Source: Acanthaster planci (taxonomy: Eukaryota > Echinodermata > Asteroidea > Valvatida > Acanthasteridae). Taken from it: DNA of 62,000 bases. The position numbers and the translations under genes are program-made. The stretch spans positions 610,051-672,050 of the forward strand of contig NW_019091399.1 of assembly GCF_001949145.1 (NCBI RefSeq). The letters are read 5' to 3'. Within the stretch, counting starts at the first letter, position 1; every line of letters begins with the position of its first letter. This document shows positions 25,101 through 36,387 of the stretch, piece after piece. The notes under the pieces were generated by a model, which saw only the letters and a list, made by a program, of their open reading frames with translations, made no database searches and was not told the origin of the DNA.

Positions 25101-25939
25101 GAAGATTGAGATAGGCTGCTCTGCCCAGCTGCCCTCTTCTGACAGGGTCATACACATACAATACACACGTATATGTCCCAATATCTTAAATGACAAGAAA
25201 TCTTTACCTTTGACTCCAATTTCGGGTAGAATAAGTTGCCTGCCGTAACGCTCGATGCTTGCATTGTCCAATTTCGTTTTTTTCCTTAATGGAGCAGAGT
25301 CCTCACAGCATTCTTTCTTTGAAGAAAATTCATCAATGAGCTTCTCTTCCTGTCAATAAATGAAAAAAATGAAATTGCAAAATTTACATAAATAAGAAGT
25401 AGTGATATTTACAATTTAATAAGTCTAAAACATACATGTACATCTAGAGATTTTTCTAAACACAAAATGGGAACATACATGTACAATCACGTCAGTTGAT
25501 GATGCCCATCAGACATACATATCAAGCATTTGAAAATCACCAAAAATGGCAAGTTTCAAAATTTCAAGAATAACTGCCGTCAGATTTTGCTTGCATTCAA
25601 ACTGCTCCATTGCCACAACATTCAAAGATACAGTCAGCCTACATGAAGGTTCAAGAATACAGCTATGCAAAGTTCAAACTTGACCATGGTACTGCTGTTC
25701 AAAAACTCTGAAAAAATAAAACCATTGCATCAAGACTTACCTGTTTATACCAACATTTACCAGAAACCAATACTTCAAATCTAACAATCCACCTTCTACC
25801 TTGGGCTAAAGTTTTATCAGTGAATGCTCACCTTGTCCAAGCGTCTCGTAGCACTGTTGTTTTCTACCAACCTCTTCTTCAAGACCTCAATCTCCTTCCT
25901 TGCCTCTTCCAGCTGGGCTTGCAACTTTTCCACATCCAT
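16160..25939 (-). CDS. MOCS3: Adenylyltransferase and sulfurtransferase MOCS3 (Uba4), 12 exons
   Basis: Exons: 25832-25939, 25208-25349, 24519-24611, 23427-23547, 21064-21138, 20603-20720, 19868-19976, 19237-19299, 18709-18872, 18135-18288, 16873-16965, 16160-16311. Every joint keeps frame, giving 463 aa against about 460 in human. MOCS3 adenylates the C-terminal glycine of MOCS2A and URM1, then transfers sulfur for molybdopterin synthesis and tRNA wobble-uridine thiolation. An N-terminal coiled coil (about 1-35) precedes an E1-like domain: GAGGLG at 97-102, zinc cysteines C230/C233 and C305/C308, and catalytic-loop cysteine C247 in TVTNC. The C-terminal rhodanese domain carries its active cysteine at about C418 (VVCRQGND). 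Introns 5 and 10 have U12-type signals. The protein ends FPRY, like the vertebrate FPQY end. Confidence 0.95.
16966..18134 (-). other. MOCS3 intron 10, candidate U12-type GT-AG intron
   Basis: The donor on the minus strand is GTATCCTTTA, the full U12 GT-AG donor consensus. Before the acceptor CATCCCAG lies TTCTTAAT, a close match to the U12 branch site TTCCTTAAC. Its branch adenosine is about 15 nt from the splice site, the short distance typical of this class. An AG ten bases upstream (GTAG) is skipped, and only the chosen acceptor keeps frame. A TA-flanked MITE is inserted in this intron. Confidence 0.8.
17373..17760. mobile_element. TA-flanked MITE inside MOCS3 intron 10
   Basis: 388 bp with short terminal inverted repeats: TGTGACCAGCTC at the left, and its near reverse complement GAACGGGTCACA at the right. 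It is flanked on both sides by TA, consistent with a Tc1/mariner-type target duplication. No coding capacity. Confidence 0.65.
20721..21063 (-). other. MOCS3 intron 5, candidate U12-type AT-AC intron
   Basis: The minus-strand intron is 343 nt. It begins ATATCCTTT (perfect AT-AC U12 donor) and ends GGTCAC. TCCTTAAT (20734-20741) is a U12 branch-site match about 14 nt before the acceptor. No AG lies between the upstream in-frame stop and the coding sequence, so a GT-AG intron cannot supply this exon. The AT-AC splice joins ...[15 protein letters not shown], as in other MOCS3 proteins, without a gap. Confidence 0.88.
21345..21490. repeat. GACTTG-rich degenerate array, block 1
   Basis: Repeated GACTTGTGACTTGACTTGG-like words, ending TGACTTGTTACCA. 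It lies in MOCS3 intron 4 and resembles the block at 22703-22880 in the same orientation and with the same end. Confidence 0.7.
22120..22178. repeat. Near-perfect 24-bp inverted repeat (hairpin)
   Basis: The left arm starts TTAACCCTAACACCCCTCAG. The right arm ends GTGTTAGGGTTAA. They pair with about two mismatches around an 11-bp loop. It lies in MOCS3 intron 4, between the two GACTTG blocks. It may be a foldback element. Confidence 0.75.
22703..22880. repeat. GACTTG-rich degenerate array, block 2
   Basis: Direct-orientation counterpart of block 1, built from GACTTGTGACTTGACTTG words with the shared end TGACTTGTTACCA. It lies about 1.2 kb from block 1 within the same intron. Confidence 0.7.
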
Positions 25940-27285
25940 TTAGGCAAAAATCTGCTGAGACAACCAACCACACAGTTAAATTAACATACATGTAGCAAGG
26001 AATTGATGGGGAAAACATTATTAGGCAAACTTTTTGGCCTTATATTTCAATCATTATATATACATGTACATGTAGGTAATACACAGTGTACTTCGGAAGC
26101 CAACATGGCGAAAAAAGTCACTCACTTAGATCATCTTTCTTTCTGTTGTATTTCTAAAACATCAGAATTTTGAGCGCTATTGTATTAATGTTAAACCAAG
26201 TTTTCTTCCTACACATACAATGACAATGACAATGTGAACAAAGCCAGTGAGTGTGTAGTGCAATCAGTTAGGCAGCCAGTCATGAAGGCATGCGATCGTG
26301 ATTTAAATTGTAGGTCATATCTGTGCCCCCAGCAGATACCCATGCCCCCCACGTCAGCCCCATGTCAGCGTTCTGGCGATGACATCATCTAATATCAGCC
26401 TGGGAGCGCAGACAGCCAAAAGGGGATTTCTTGTGGGTGGGGAAACGCAGGATCTTTTTATTCATTCTGGGGTCACAATTTATCAGTTAATGGGGTAAAC
26501 ATTCAATTTATGATGTTTTTGAAATAGTTACACATTTATTATTTTAAAATACTTCACGTGAACTAAATGTTTTCTATTTCTGTTATAACTTACGGTTTGT
26601 GTAAATCTTACAGTTCTGGAAGTACGGGCAATGTAAATTTTTGCGTTTCATGTAATGTGCACTGAACGCACTGCCATCCAACGAATCGCCCATTGTTTGC
26701 CCATACTTTTCAAAATCATGGCTATACACACAAGACTAGCATGATTAGTGGTCTATGTGTTCAGGATATGGACTGTGGTCAGGTGGTCGAACCCCACACA
26801 ATTCTAGGGACTGAGTTCTCTGCGTGACCAGGGGGACACTCTGGCGATGGCATGTCTGGGCCGGTAGGCCAACTTTACTAGTACTTGTTTGTAGGCCTAA
26901 TGATAAAACAGAGAACATTGTCACAAGTGTCAGAGTACTGAGCCCTACCACTGTACCACAGTGTTGATCTGCTCCAGGACACTAATTTCCTCTGATGTCG
27001 ATTCCTTTAGGCATTGTCAGGTGCGCAAGTCACGCACGCCCCAATGGGAAGCGCCATTTGCAATAGCGCCCTCTTTGTATTTCTCAACTTTGTAACCGTG
27101 CCTAAATTACTTGGCTACGGCTTGCGGTATCGCGTAGTTCAATTTAATTAGCCACAACCGCAGTCGTTTCCCATAGGCCAGTTGTTGAGTTGGATGTTAG
27201 TAAAACCATGGTAAAACGGTGAATTTGTCACTCAATTTCAGTGTTCAATTTTCCACTTTCCCAGTCTGCTGGTTTGACAGAAATC
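25940..27285. other. Head-to-head intergenic region, MOCS3 / MRPL48
   Basis: 1.35 kb between two divergent start codons, so it holds both promoters. No TATA box is obvious. On the minus strand near 27065-27075 there is AAAGAGGGCGCTA, like the CTCF-like motif at 8264. At 26780-26965 (minus) there are tRNA-like A-box (TGGTACAGTGGTAGGGC) and B-box (GGGTTCGACC) sequences, too far apart for a tRNA and perhaps SINE debris. Confidence 0.5.
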
Positions 27286-30200
27286 ATGATTAAGCATACA
27301 GTATTAAAGAGTCTTTTTTGTAGGAGAGTGAGCAGTAAAATTAGGTAAGCATTTCATCACAAATAGGCCCTACTCTTTACTGTCTTCGTGCATGGCGTCA
27401 TTGTGTATGGTCGTTGGGTCGTGTCATGTCAATCATGTGTCAATAAACCCTTGGAGTAATTACAGAATACCCCGCCACTCTAAAAAAAAAAAAAAAAACT
27501 AGGCCTACCCCTGGAATGACTGGTTACGTGGGTACAAGATAAAAATCCCTTACGAAGAGTGTGACACTTTGACCTGTACCTGGCTATGAGTAAGGTTGAT
27601 CATGCGGGGTGGCGGGGTATTCTGCGGGGTGTTCAATCCATATTATGCATAACCCAATGGGAGAAGTGTACCCACAAAACGTTAATTCGCTTCCATTTTA
27701 TTACATGTTCCAATGCCACCCTCTTCTCACACTGGGTGCTGCATAGATTTGGGATGAACATGGGATGAAGACACATGTATAAACTTCGAAGTTTAAGATC
27801 ATGAATATTAACGCCTAGTAGTAGGGCCTACATGTAGTACTACTACTAAGCCAATCAAAATCACGACTTGTAGCTCATTCATCCGACATTGACCAATCAC
27901 ATTCTTTTCAGCATACAGGTAGAATGACTAGTGCCCTTAAAAAAAGACAATTAAAGGTGATTTTTCTTTTTACAAACATTTGAAACATTTGAAATCTTCC
28001 TTGTATTACTATGCGTGCATCTGTGAGGGGATGAGCAGATACTTGAAAAATATTCTGAATTAAACTGTAAAATTCATTTCTTACTGGGTCACTTCCCTGT
28101 AGGTTTATGCATGGCCTGTTTGTCATCCAAGCCCCAAAATGCATTGCGAGCAGCAAAAAGGGTTATGTACATATGTAGCTTACCCTTACAACATACTGTA
28201 CCTGGCTTTGTATGGTGCTGTGATGACCAAGCGGGACGGAGGGGATGAACTTAACGTCAAGTCAGTTCGTCATAAGCCTTATCGCTTACACTGCATGGTT
28301 GATTTTTCACAATGATAGAAAGGCATCGTGGGAAGGAAAAAGGGGCAAAATCACCCATGCGGTATTTGTAATAAGTCTTAGACCTATGCTCATGGAAGCT
28401 AGGGTTACATGGGAAAGTTGTATATATATATACGGAAAGCACTAATTTTCCCTTAAAATATTATAACAGCCTTCAGAAAATGATAACATGTCCTAAAAAG
28501 TGAAATTTAGCTAAGAAAATTCCAAATTATTTATATAGAAAACACTTTTCAGACAAGTCTCATAGGTTTGTGCACAGGGGCATCAAGTAATGTCCGCATA
28601 GAACTATGGAACTCTTTCTGCGACATGAGGTAATCAAATTCACCCACCTTGTCATAGTACATATGTATGGGCTTACATGAAACAGTGAGCGGGTGTGTGC
28701 GCTGCACTATCTTTGTTTAACTTTATAACTTATGGATAAATGCCACGTTACTTGTCAGCATATAAAGTCTGTGCCAGATGTAACCAAGCCCCAAAAGCCT
28801 AGACTACCAGGTTTGTCATCACACTATGCTCGATTGCAAACCCCGTGGTTCTAGGGGTAACCTGGAGAAGGTTGAAACTTGAAATTTTTTCTTCAATGGT
28901 AGACATGCTGAAGTCAGCTTGGGCCAGCAGTTGGCACCGTCCCAAGTATGTACTGTATGTAAGGCTATTTGGGACTGATGCTATAGTTTGGGTGTAACAA
29001 GCATGTAAGTGTTGGGTGGGATAAGTCAATCATTATGATCTCACAATCGCGTTGCACCACCACTGCCAGTGTTCTCATACACAATAAACATTGATTGCCC
29101 TCCGACCCAAATTGACTAATCAATGGAATTGGGGGTAAGTGGTAAGAGGGACCTCTCCCCCCACCACGTCACCTCCCCCACCACGTCCTTTACATCTTTT
29201 GCCCCTCCCCTAACTTGCAGATCTCCCATGATGGATATGTGACCCCTTGCCCCTTTCAGAATTGTCATTGTCACTTGATTAACGAGTGATCAAAGTGTGA
29301 AGCCTGAGACTAGAATAACATGAATAAAGCAAGCCAACTCTCTGGAGTCTGAAGAACATTTCCACTTTTCTGCATTCCTCATGGGGAAACTTCTAGAAAC
29401 AGAGACTTGGTATGAGAAATTCCTTAATCCCGTAACATCACTTTACTCCAAAATAGCCAAAAGAGTGTTGAACTAGTTACTCATTGTCATAATTTTTGAT
29501 GTGAGTTTAAAAAGAATGGCTGTAAGAATCAATACTGTAGTTAATGCATTTTCTTTACAAATTCTAGTTCTAGATCTGGAGCATCTGAATATGATACCGT
29601 CAGAACAGCGGTGGTAAACGTTGCACGGCAGTTTAGTTCCTTTGAAGATGAAATTGAGGAAGTGAGTACATCTGAAGAGTTCTTGATGTCATCTGTCATT
29701 TTAGTTTTGTGTCATTTCTGAAGGTTGTGGCTCATAAACAGTTTCCTATTATTAATTATAAATCCATGCATGTCTTTTTAGTATTGAAAAGAGTTCAGAA
29801 CATGGACGCTATCTTTACCCTTAAGCAAGCGTGGAATCTGGACCAGCGTATAACTCTGTTTCTAGTAAAGTGATGAAAAATAAATGGCTTAACAATGCAC
29901 AGTTGTTGCTGCAAAATATAAGCTTAAGGGGGATTTAGAAGGTACTGAATGAACTCATGAGGATTGGCATATGGTGCCAAAGCCTTCCTGAGGGTATTTT
30001 GAAAAGTGAAACTCAGATCAGCAAAATACCTGTAGGACTGAAACTTAATGTACTTTGTTTAAAGTTTATTGCAAGAAGAAAAGACTACTTCATTGGAACA
30101 GATGCACCCTTCAGCTCACCCCTCCACAAATTTCCTTACGATATGTACATGGGCTGCCGATGTGCTTCATGTACGGTGCATCTGTACATCCAGCAAAATT

Positions 30201-33200
30201 GGCTCTTCAGCAAACATACAGCATGTACAGCGACTGAATACTGCATACCACCATCAGTACATGTGCATGCGTACTTCTGGCATCTTGAGGGAAGTGTACA
30301 AACATTCCACTTTCCTTACATGTACTTTTGCATGTTGAAACATGTTTTTATCATGCATACGCTTGCTTCAAGTTTAAGTATCTGTATGATGCAAACTGCA
30401 CATGTGCCATTACCACAGATATTAAGGTTTGCAGAGACCTAGATCTACATTCACATAGAGCTGTAACAAAATTTTGGTTTTGCCACCTTGGATCCCTCTG
30501 TTTCATGCCAGTGATCACTTTCGGTTCATTTCAGTTCAGCTGGGCTGGGCTGGACAAGGCTAGGCTGTTTGGTTGGGTTGGTTGGATTGGATTGGGGTCC
30601 ATAATGTTGGGCATGTAGTGGCTTTTCTCCTTTATCAATCAGCTGTCTTGTTCCTTTTTCTTGCCAGTTGAAAGTGCAGCAGATTCCAGATCAAGACATC
30701 CCCGTGCCAAGCGACTCCACAGTTCATGAGGTCATGAGTTTTTTCATCCAGGGCTATGATTGTACAGCCGTAGAGCATTTTGCACAATATGCCCATAACC
30801 TGGCAAAAAATATGGATCTAAGGATCTTTGACAGGTAATTAGACCAATTGCCTGGGAACTAAGTTGAATCGATACTTTTCATTGTTTAGTCCAGAGCAGG
30901 AACTGTGTAACATAAAGCATTACTGCTAGCCAGAGCCAGTTTGAACCCAGACTCGTCATTGGTTTTACCGGAGGAACTAGCCAGAGCACAATATCCCACT
31001 GCACATTACTTCATACATGTCTTTCTCTGTTTTTACATCGTCGGTTTCACCACGAAGTGACGTGTAGGATAGTTTTGGCCCACCACAAAGTGACGCACTG
31101 TCCATAGACTTTGTGCACACAATATGTGAGTGCATGGTGCGGCAACTATCCATGATACGTCACTTCGTGGTGCATCCGACATCTGTATGTGCTTTGAAGT
31201 CTTAAATTTAACCATCAAAGAGCTAGGAATCCCCTTCTCAACATATCACTGCACTGCATTTTTTTTTATGCACCAAACTTTTAGGAGGAGTTTTTTGAGT
31301 AACTTCTCGTGGTAGTTTTGACACCAATTTTATGAAAATCAGACATACATGGACCATTCTCGTTCAGTGCCTGTTTTTTCCCTGAAAGGTCAGCCAAAAT
31401 ACTTCTTCACTGACATGCTGGATGCATGCAGGCTAGCACACCTATGGCCTTGAATTTCAAATAACATTAAAAAACACATGTCAGACTGTGTTGAAAACTC
31501 AACGTTTGTTCTGATGAGAGTCTTTACATGTTTTTGGGGGGCGGGAACTGAACTCCCCCCCTCCCGTGAGATGGTCAAAACTAGCCCGGCTCATATAGGA
31601 TTAAGTCCGGTATTTCTCACAATTGCTGCACAGCCTACTAGCTACATACAAAGTGCAGTATTATTACACCTCCACATTCTGTTGTGTTGTGTATCCCTGA
31701 GATTCACAAGAGCCCCTGATGAAATAAAATGCATAAACCAATGCTTTTTCATACCATTTTTGGTAGCGTTTTCAAGGTTGTGGTTGTATGGATGAACTCA
31801 AAAGGTAAACAGTACTGTTAAACGGACGCATTTGTTGGTGTCTTGGACCTGTTCTTAGTTTTGCAATGCCTACCAAGCAAACGCTGGTGCACACCATCCA
31901 AACCCCGGGCACATCCGAGAAGCTCAAGCCAAGGGACTTCACGTTACCCTCACATAGGCGAGTCATACAGGTGAGTGAAATGGTTACTGTTGATGGCAGA
32001 TGTTTGCATTAGAAGTAAGTGTACAAGGCAAGGTGCTTGTACTCCCCCCATGGTTTTGCTTCTTATAGCCATCAACGTGTTGAGGGGATATCAAGTTCAC
32101 ACCTTTAACAAGAAATGATTTTGAGTGGCCTTGTTCATAGACTTTGTGAGTAAACGCATTGGACTGGATGGGAAACAGAACTCTTGAAATTCTACATTGA
32201 CATGATTATAGTTTGTCCCTGTAATTTTCGCAAACGTATAAACTCATGATTATGTGTGACGAGGTGCACAGACATATAGCTTATGTGTGTAACTTACATA
32301 ATCTGTGTGTACTCACAAGTTGTGTTTGTGGTTAATAGCATCGTAATTTGTGCATACTCATTCCAAACGTACTGGTGTTCTAAAGCCCATTTACTGAGAG
32401 AAATGACAGAGAGGAGATTGATTCATTCTGCCCCAAGTACATCTTTGAACAGTCTCAGTTAAGTGAGAGGAGGTTATTTGAGTGTGGGTTTGGTACGACA
32501 GTGGCTTGATAGTGTCTGTCATTTACATGTATGTTTAGTATTTTAAATAATCAGTGTTGGGGACATTGCTCTGCATTAGATTCATGATTTTTAGGTCGTT
32601 AATCGTAAGATTACTGTGCCATTTTCAACTTGTACAGCTACAAGAATTGCAAGGAACCATGGCCCCAATCTTCTTGGAAATGCTTCAAGTAAATCTCCCA
32701 GAAGGAGTCTCACTGAATGTTGAACCGGTAACTGAGACATCTTTATAAATAGTGATTTCATGTTGTCTGGTTTGTACAAATACCTGTGTTAAACTGTCTC
32801 GAAATAGGCTGTTTGGTTGTTATGTTGAAAAAAATAAGTTTAGGATCAAATATGATTTTTAATGTGGGAGTATTTTGTAGCAACTTTGGTCTTGTGTCCT
32901 GATGCTGCTAGTGCTCATGATAAACAGTCACAAACCTCCATGCCGTACCACATATTTTTAATTCTCAGAGGGCATCAGGATATTTTTTTAAGATTGTTAA
33001 TGGTGAACCTTCACTGGCAGTAACCAAAGATACAGTGTATCAGATTTGAACAAGTAGATAATTTTTGGATTATAAAATATGTAAATATGTCATTTTAAAA
33101 AGTTCTCTCATTCTTCCAGGCATCCACTGTTGCCTCCAACCATGTCAGCATATTAAAATACAGATTTACTGGTAAAAGATGATGAAGTCAGGAAACATGA

Positions 33201-33390
33201 AAGAGTGTCAGCTGAGATTTACTTCTGTTCGCTTTACTAATCTGTGTACATGAACCCATGCAGCCTTTCTAATTGCAAAGAATGAAAACTTTGGGTTGTT
33301 GACAGATTTTTTTGTTCTTTTTGACAGCATTCACAGTACCACCACAAAGAGAGATTCATCCAAAAGGAGATTCCCAAGGATCTGCTTTGA
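27286..33390 (+). CDS. MRPL48: Mitochondrial ribosomal protein L48 (mL48), six exons
   Basis: Exons: 27286-27344, 29568-29661 (alternative acceptor 29574), 30668-30834, 31859-31970, 32638-32727, 33328-33390. Joints keep frame, giving about 194 aa (human about 212). mL48 is a component of the mitochondrial large ribosomal subunit with an S10-like fold. Evidence: GYDCTAVEHFAQYAHNLA, then SFAMPTKQTLV matching the vertebrate SYAMPTK segment, and then APIFLEML with NLPEGVSLNV. Exon 1 is inferred. It encodes 19 residues rich in K, R, S and hydrophobics with no acid, typical of a mitochondrial presequence. It ends at a GTAAGC donor in the right phase for exon 2, but is 2.2 kb away, so extra small exons cannot be excluded. 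If exon 5 were not spliced it would end after VTETSL. Confidence 0.88.
31048..31172. mobile_element. Small MITE in MRPL48 intron
   Basis: 125 bp. The left arm CACCACGAAGTGACGT pairs perfectly with the right end ACGTCACTTCGTGGTG, and similarity extends inward to GGATAGTT. A third internal copy (CACCACAAAGTGACGC) begins near 31081. Confidence 0.7.
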
Positions 33391-36387
33391 CGAGATCTCA
33401 GCAGCCTTCAGTCTGCGACTTGAGGGAAGCCTCCAGATACTCCCAGTATGAACGTTAATATATTATGATGTTAAGATATGTCATCATTGAATCCAGTATG
33501 CATTTGCAGCACCTGGAACATGTGGAATGAACATAAATCTGCTCAGTAGATAGAGGCACTAAGCAAAAGCAGCCGAGAACAGATTGCGAGAAGTACACAA
33601 GGCATGGCATTCTGGCTGGTAACTGACTTCTACAAAGCCAATGCTTAGCAGATTTCTGAACTTAGGAAGCTCTACGAAATCGGCCTGGAATCAGTGGAAA
33701 AGTTAAAATGCCAAGTCATGTCCTATTGAAGGACAAACTGCTGGAATGGGTATGATGCAGTTTGTGTTCAGGTTATTTACTGTGGGCAGTGTACTGAGCA
33801 TCAACATTCTCCCTCCAACCCCCCCCCAAAAAAAGCTTTTATAGATATTGCCAACATCCATAAACTTTCAGGATAGGCTTTGGCCCCTCTGCCCCTTTCC
33901 ATCAATGACAGTGTCCTTACTTTGAAAGTTCGTACAAGCAAGAATACAGCAAATGTCTCAATAAAACCATAAATTCACACAGTATGTAACTGAGAACTGC
34001 TTCAATTTATTTGGAAAGTTCTTAAATATCACACACAGAACTTAATATCACACACAAAACTTATTGCTCAATTAACCCACTGCATTCAGCAAGCCAATAC
34101 AGCAGGTCAGACACAAGGCACTTTATGGAGGAGACACCACAATGGGTTCAACTTTGAATAGTATTTAGAAGACTTCATGTACCTTCAAATTTAGTCAAGA
34201 ACCTTTCAATTAAGCACAGGAAGCTATGTTTAATTTGGTAAAGTGTTTAGCAATCTATCACACACTCTCTAAAAAAGTTTCTTTCATAAAAAAGTAAAAC
34301 ACATCCTGTGCTTTTGTCATGCATAAGAGAGGTACTGAGCAAAATCTTTGCTGGGCACATTGGGCAGCATATAAAATTTTGAAGTGGCAAATGTTAAGCC
34401 TAACAAACTACAATTATTATGGTCAAGATCGCGGAAACACGCAAGTGAGCGAGTCAGTGAAAAATACCACACAGCCTCTAAAGCTGATCATCAAGTTCCT
34501 GAATGTCTGCTCAGACTCCCTTCAACAGACCATAGCTTTTGCCCCTATGAAATGTTATTCTAAGGGGTAACTATATCCAATAACACACCCCATCCATTAT
34601 TAAAACAACGCCCATTTAATTTTTTTAACAGTCATTGAATATTTTGGTTTATATCATTACGGCCTGTTTCATCCATGTATGTTCCTCTTTTAAATGGGCA
34701 AAAATTGAAAATTATACTTTGTTTCGTCTGTAAATATGAGATACATGTAAGTTCATTTTACTGTACATTTAAACAATAAAAAAGCAGTCCACACAAACAT
34801 GCAGATGAAAATCAGCAAGTACTCAAGCACATAAGGAAAGATTTTGCCTTTTTTACCTGTGTAACCACCACATTTAAAACTTCTCGAAAATAAATAATGA
34901 ATATATTTTGCTCCAAGTACATGTATAATTCTAGGTAACACAAACATAAAACTAAAATCTGAATGTACATGATGGTTCACTAATCCTAAAAAAATTTTCA
35001 TTTACTATCACGCAAAAGAAAGACTTTCTTTTAAGCATTCTGTTTTCAAACATGGGAATGAATTTGATATCTTGAGTATCAATCCTCTTTCTCTGGCCTG
35101 CGACAAAAATAACACTTAATTCCTGCTCCACTTCTCATACAAGTCATCTCCGGATTATAAGCTACATGTAACGAACACGCCAGATCCAGGTGATATTTGA
35201 AGTGCATGAATTGTTGGGTTTTTCTATCACATTAACTTGTGACAGTTTGCACAGCATTCCCTCCGGTCAAGAAACGGCAAAAGCATTCCATCTTCAGGAT
35301 GAATGATTTACGCCCAAGTTGTCACTGCAAGAGTTGTGCCTGATTACTTCTCTTAAATGAGTGTCAGTTACAATGCAAATGTACGTCAGCTGCCCTGGGA
35401 CGTTACATGTACTGTAGTTAGTTTGGAAGGAAACGAACTCCTGTAGAAGTGTTACTGCCTATACACTCTATGCGTCCTTTGCCTTTACATGATGACAGAG
35501 AGAAATCAAGTATTAGAGAATGCAGTTGTTGCTGCAAGTCGGCAGCCATGTAAAGACACAGTTATTGTGCATTTTAATAAAGATCAGTCATGCAACTCTA
35601 CGCAGTGCACTTTATATGCTTTTCAACCAACATGCATAGATACTAGTGTGCCCTACACAGATCTAGCAAACATGGTTAAACAGCACAAGTGACCATTCCA
35701 TACCAAAACTATCCTTGAGCCTTCTCCTAAATCTCAGTCAGTTTCAAACATTCATTTGCTGCAACCAAATGAAAATACTCCCAGCTTTGGCTTCAAATTC
35801 TGTGGCTGCACTGAGCTGGTTGGCCTTTGAGGAAGGTTCATACTTTATGTGAGTGCAAAAGCGAAGGAAATTTCATGTCACGAAAGGCTTGCGATGAAAT
35901 CCGCTTCAGTAGAAATGTGTTCAACCTGTACAAATTCCCAACAAGAATATTCAATCTGGCATCACAACATTATGTGTGTGTTCACTTATGCACTAAGAAC
36001 TAACCAGCCTTTACTCCGGGACAATCTGCACAAAATTGAAGCCAAAGGTGAATACACAGACAAAAGTCCAGATATGAAAACCACTTTGGGTTGTTGTTGA
36101 GCACTTTTTTGAATGGGCATCAGTTTGTACTTGGACACTAATTAAATGGGGCCGTTTATTACTCGCTTACAGTTCACAGTAAGGTGAACCTATTAATGCC
36201 ACTGGCTTATGGCTGCAGGTGTTCCTTAAAGGTGTGCATGTCTTAAATGTCTGCCATAGCCAAGTGATCCGAACATAGCCAGATACAGTCAAATCCTTTC
36301 CATCAATCCAGAGCAAAACACCAAGTGGCCTTCCATGTTTTTCTTTCCTGTCGCAGAAACACACATAGCCACAAATTACCAGCCCTT
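33391..36387. other. Convergent intergenic region, MRPL48 / vasohibin
   Basis: 3 kb between two converging gene ends. It holds the 3' UTRs and AT-rich intergenic DNA with no recognised gene. A candidate vasohibin polyadenylation signal (TTTATT on +, AATAAA on -) lies at 36155-36160, about 230 nt after its stop. Confidence 0.5.
33960..33965 (+). terminator. Polyadenylation signal AATAAA, probable MRPL48
   Basis: AATAAA on + about 570 nt after the MRPL48 stop codon. The assignment rests only on position and motif. Confidence 0.5.

Noticed and set aside
26780-26965. A tRNA gene on the minus strand
   Set aside because: A-box-like and B-box-like words are present but about 170 bp apart, and no cloverleaf can be drawn.
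29957-30442. A 161-codon plus-strand frame
   Set aside because: Lies in an MRPL48 intron, cysteine- and histidine-rich from ACATGTA-type sequence, no family match.
32728-32748. MRPL48 ending at the stop after VTETSL
   Set aside because: A GTAACT donor at 32728 joins in frame to 33328-33390, whose residues resemble the vertebrate C-terminal tail. The unspliced form is kept only as an alternative.
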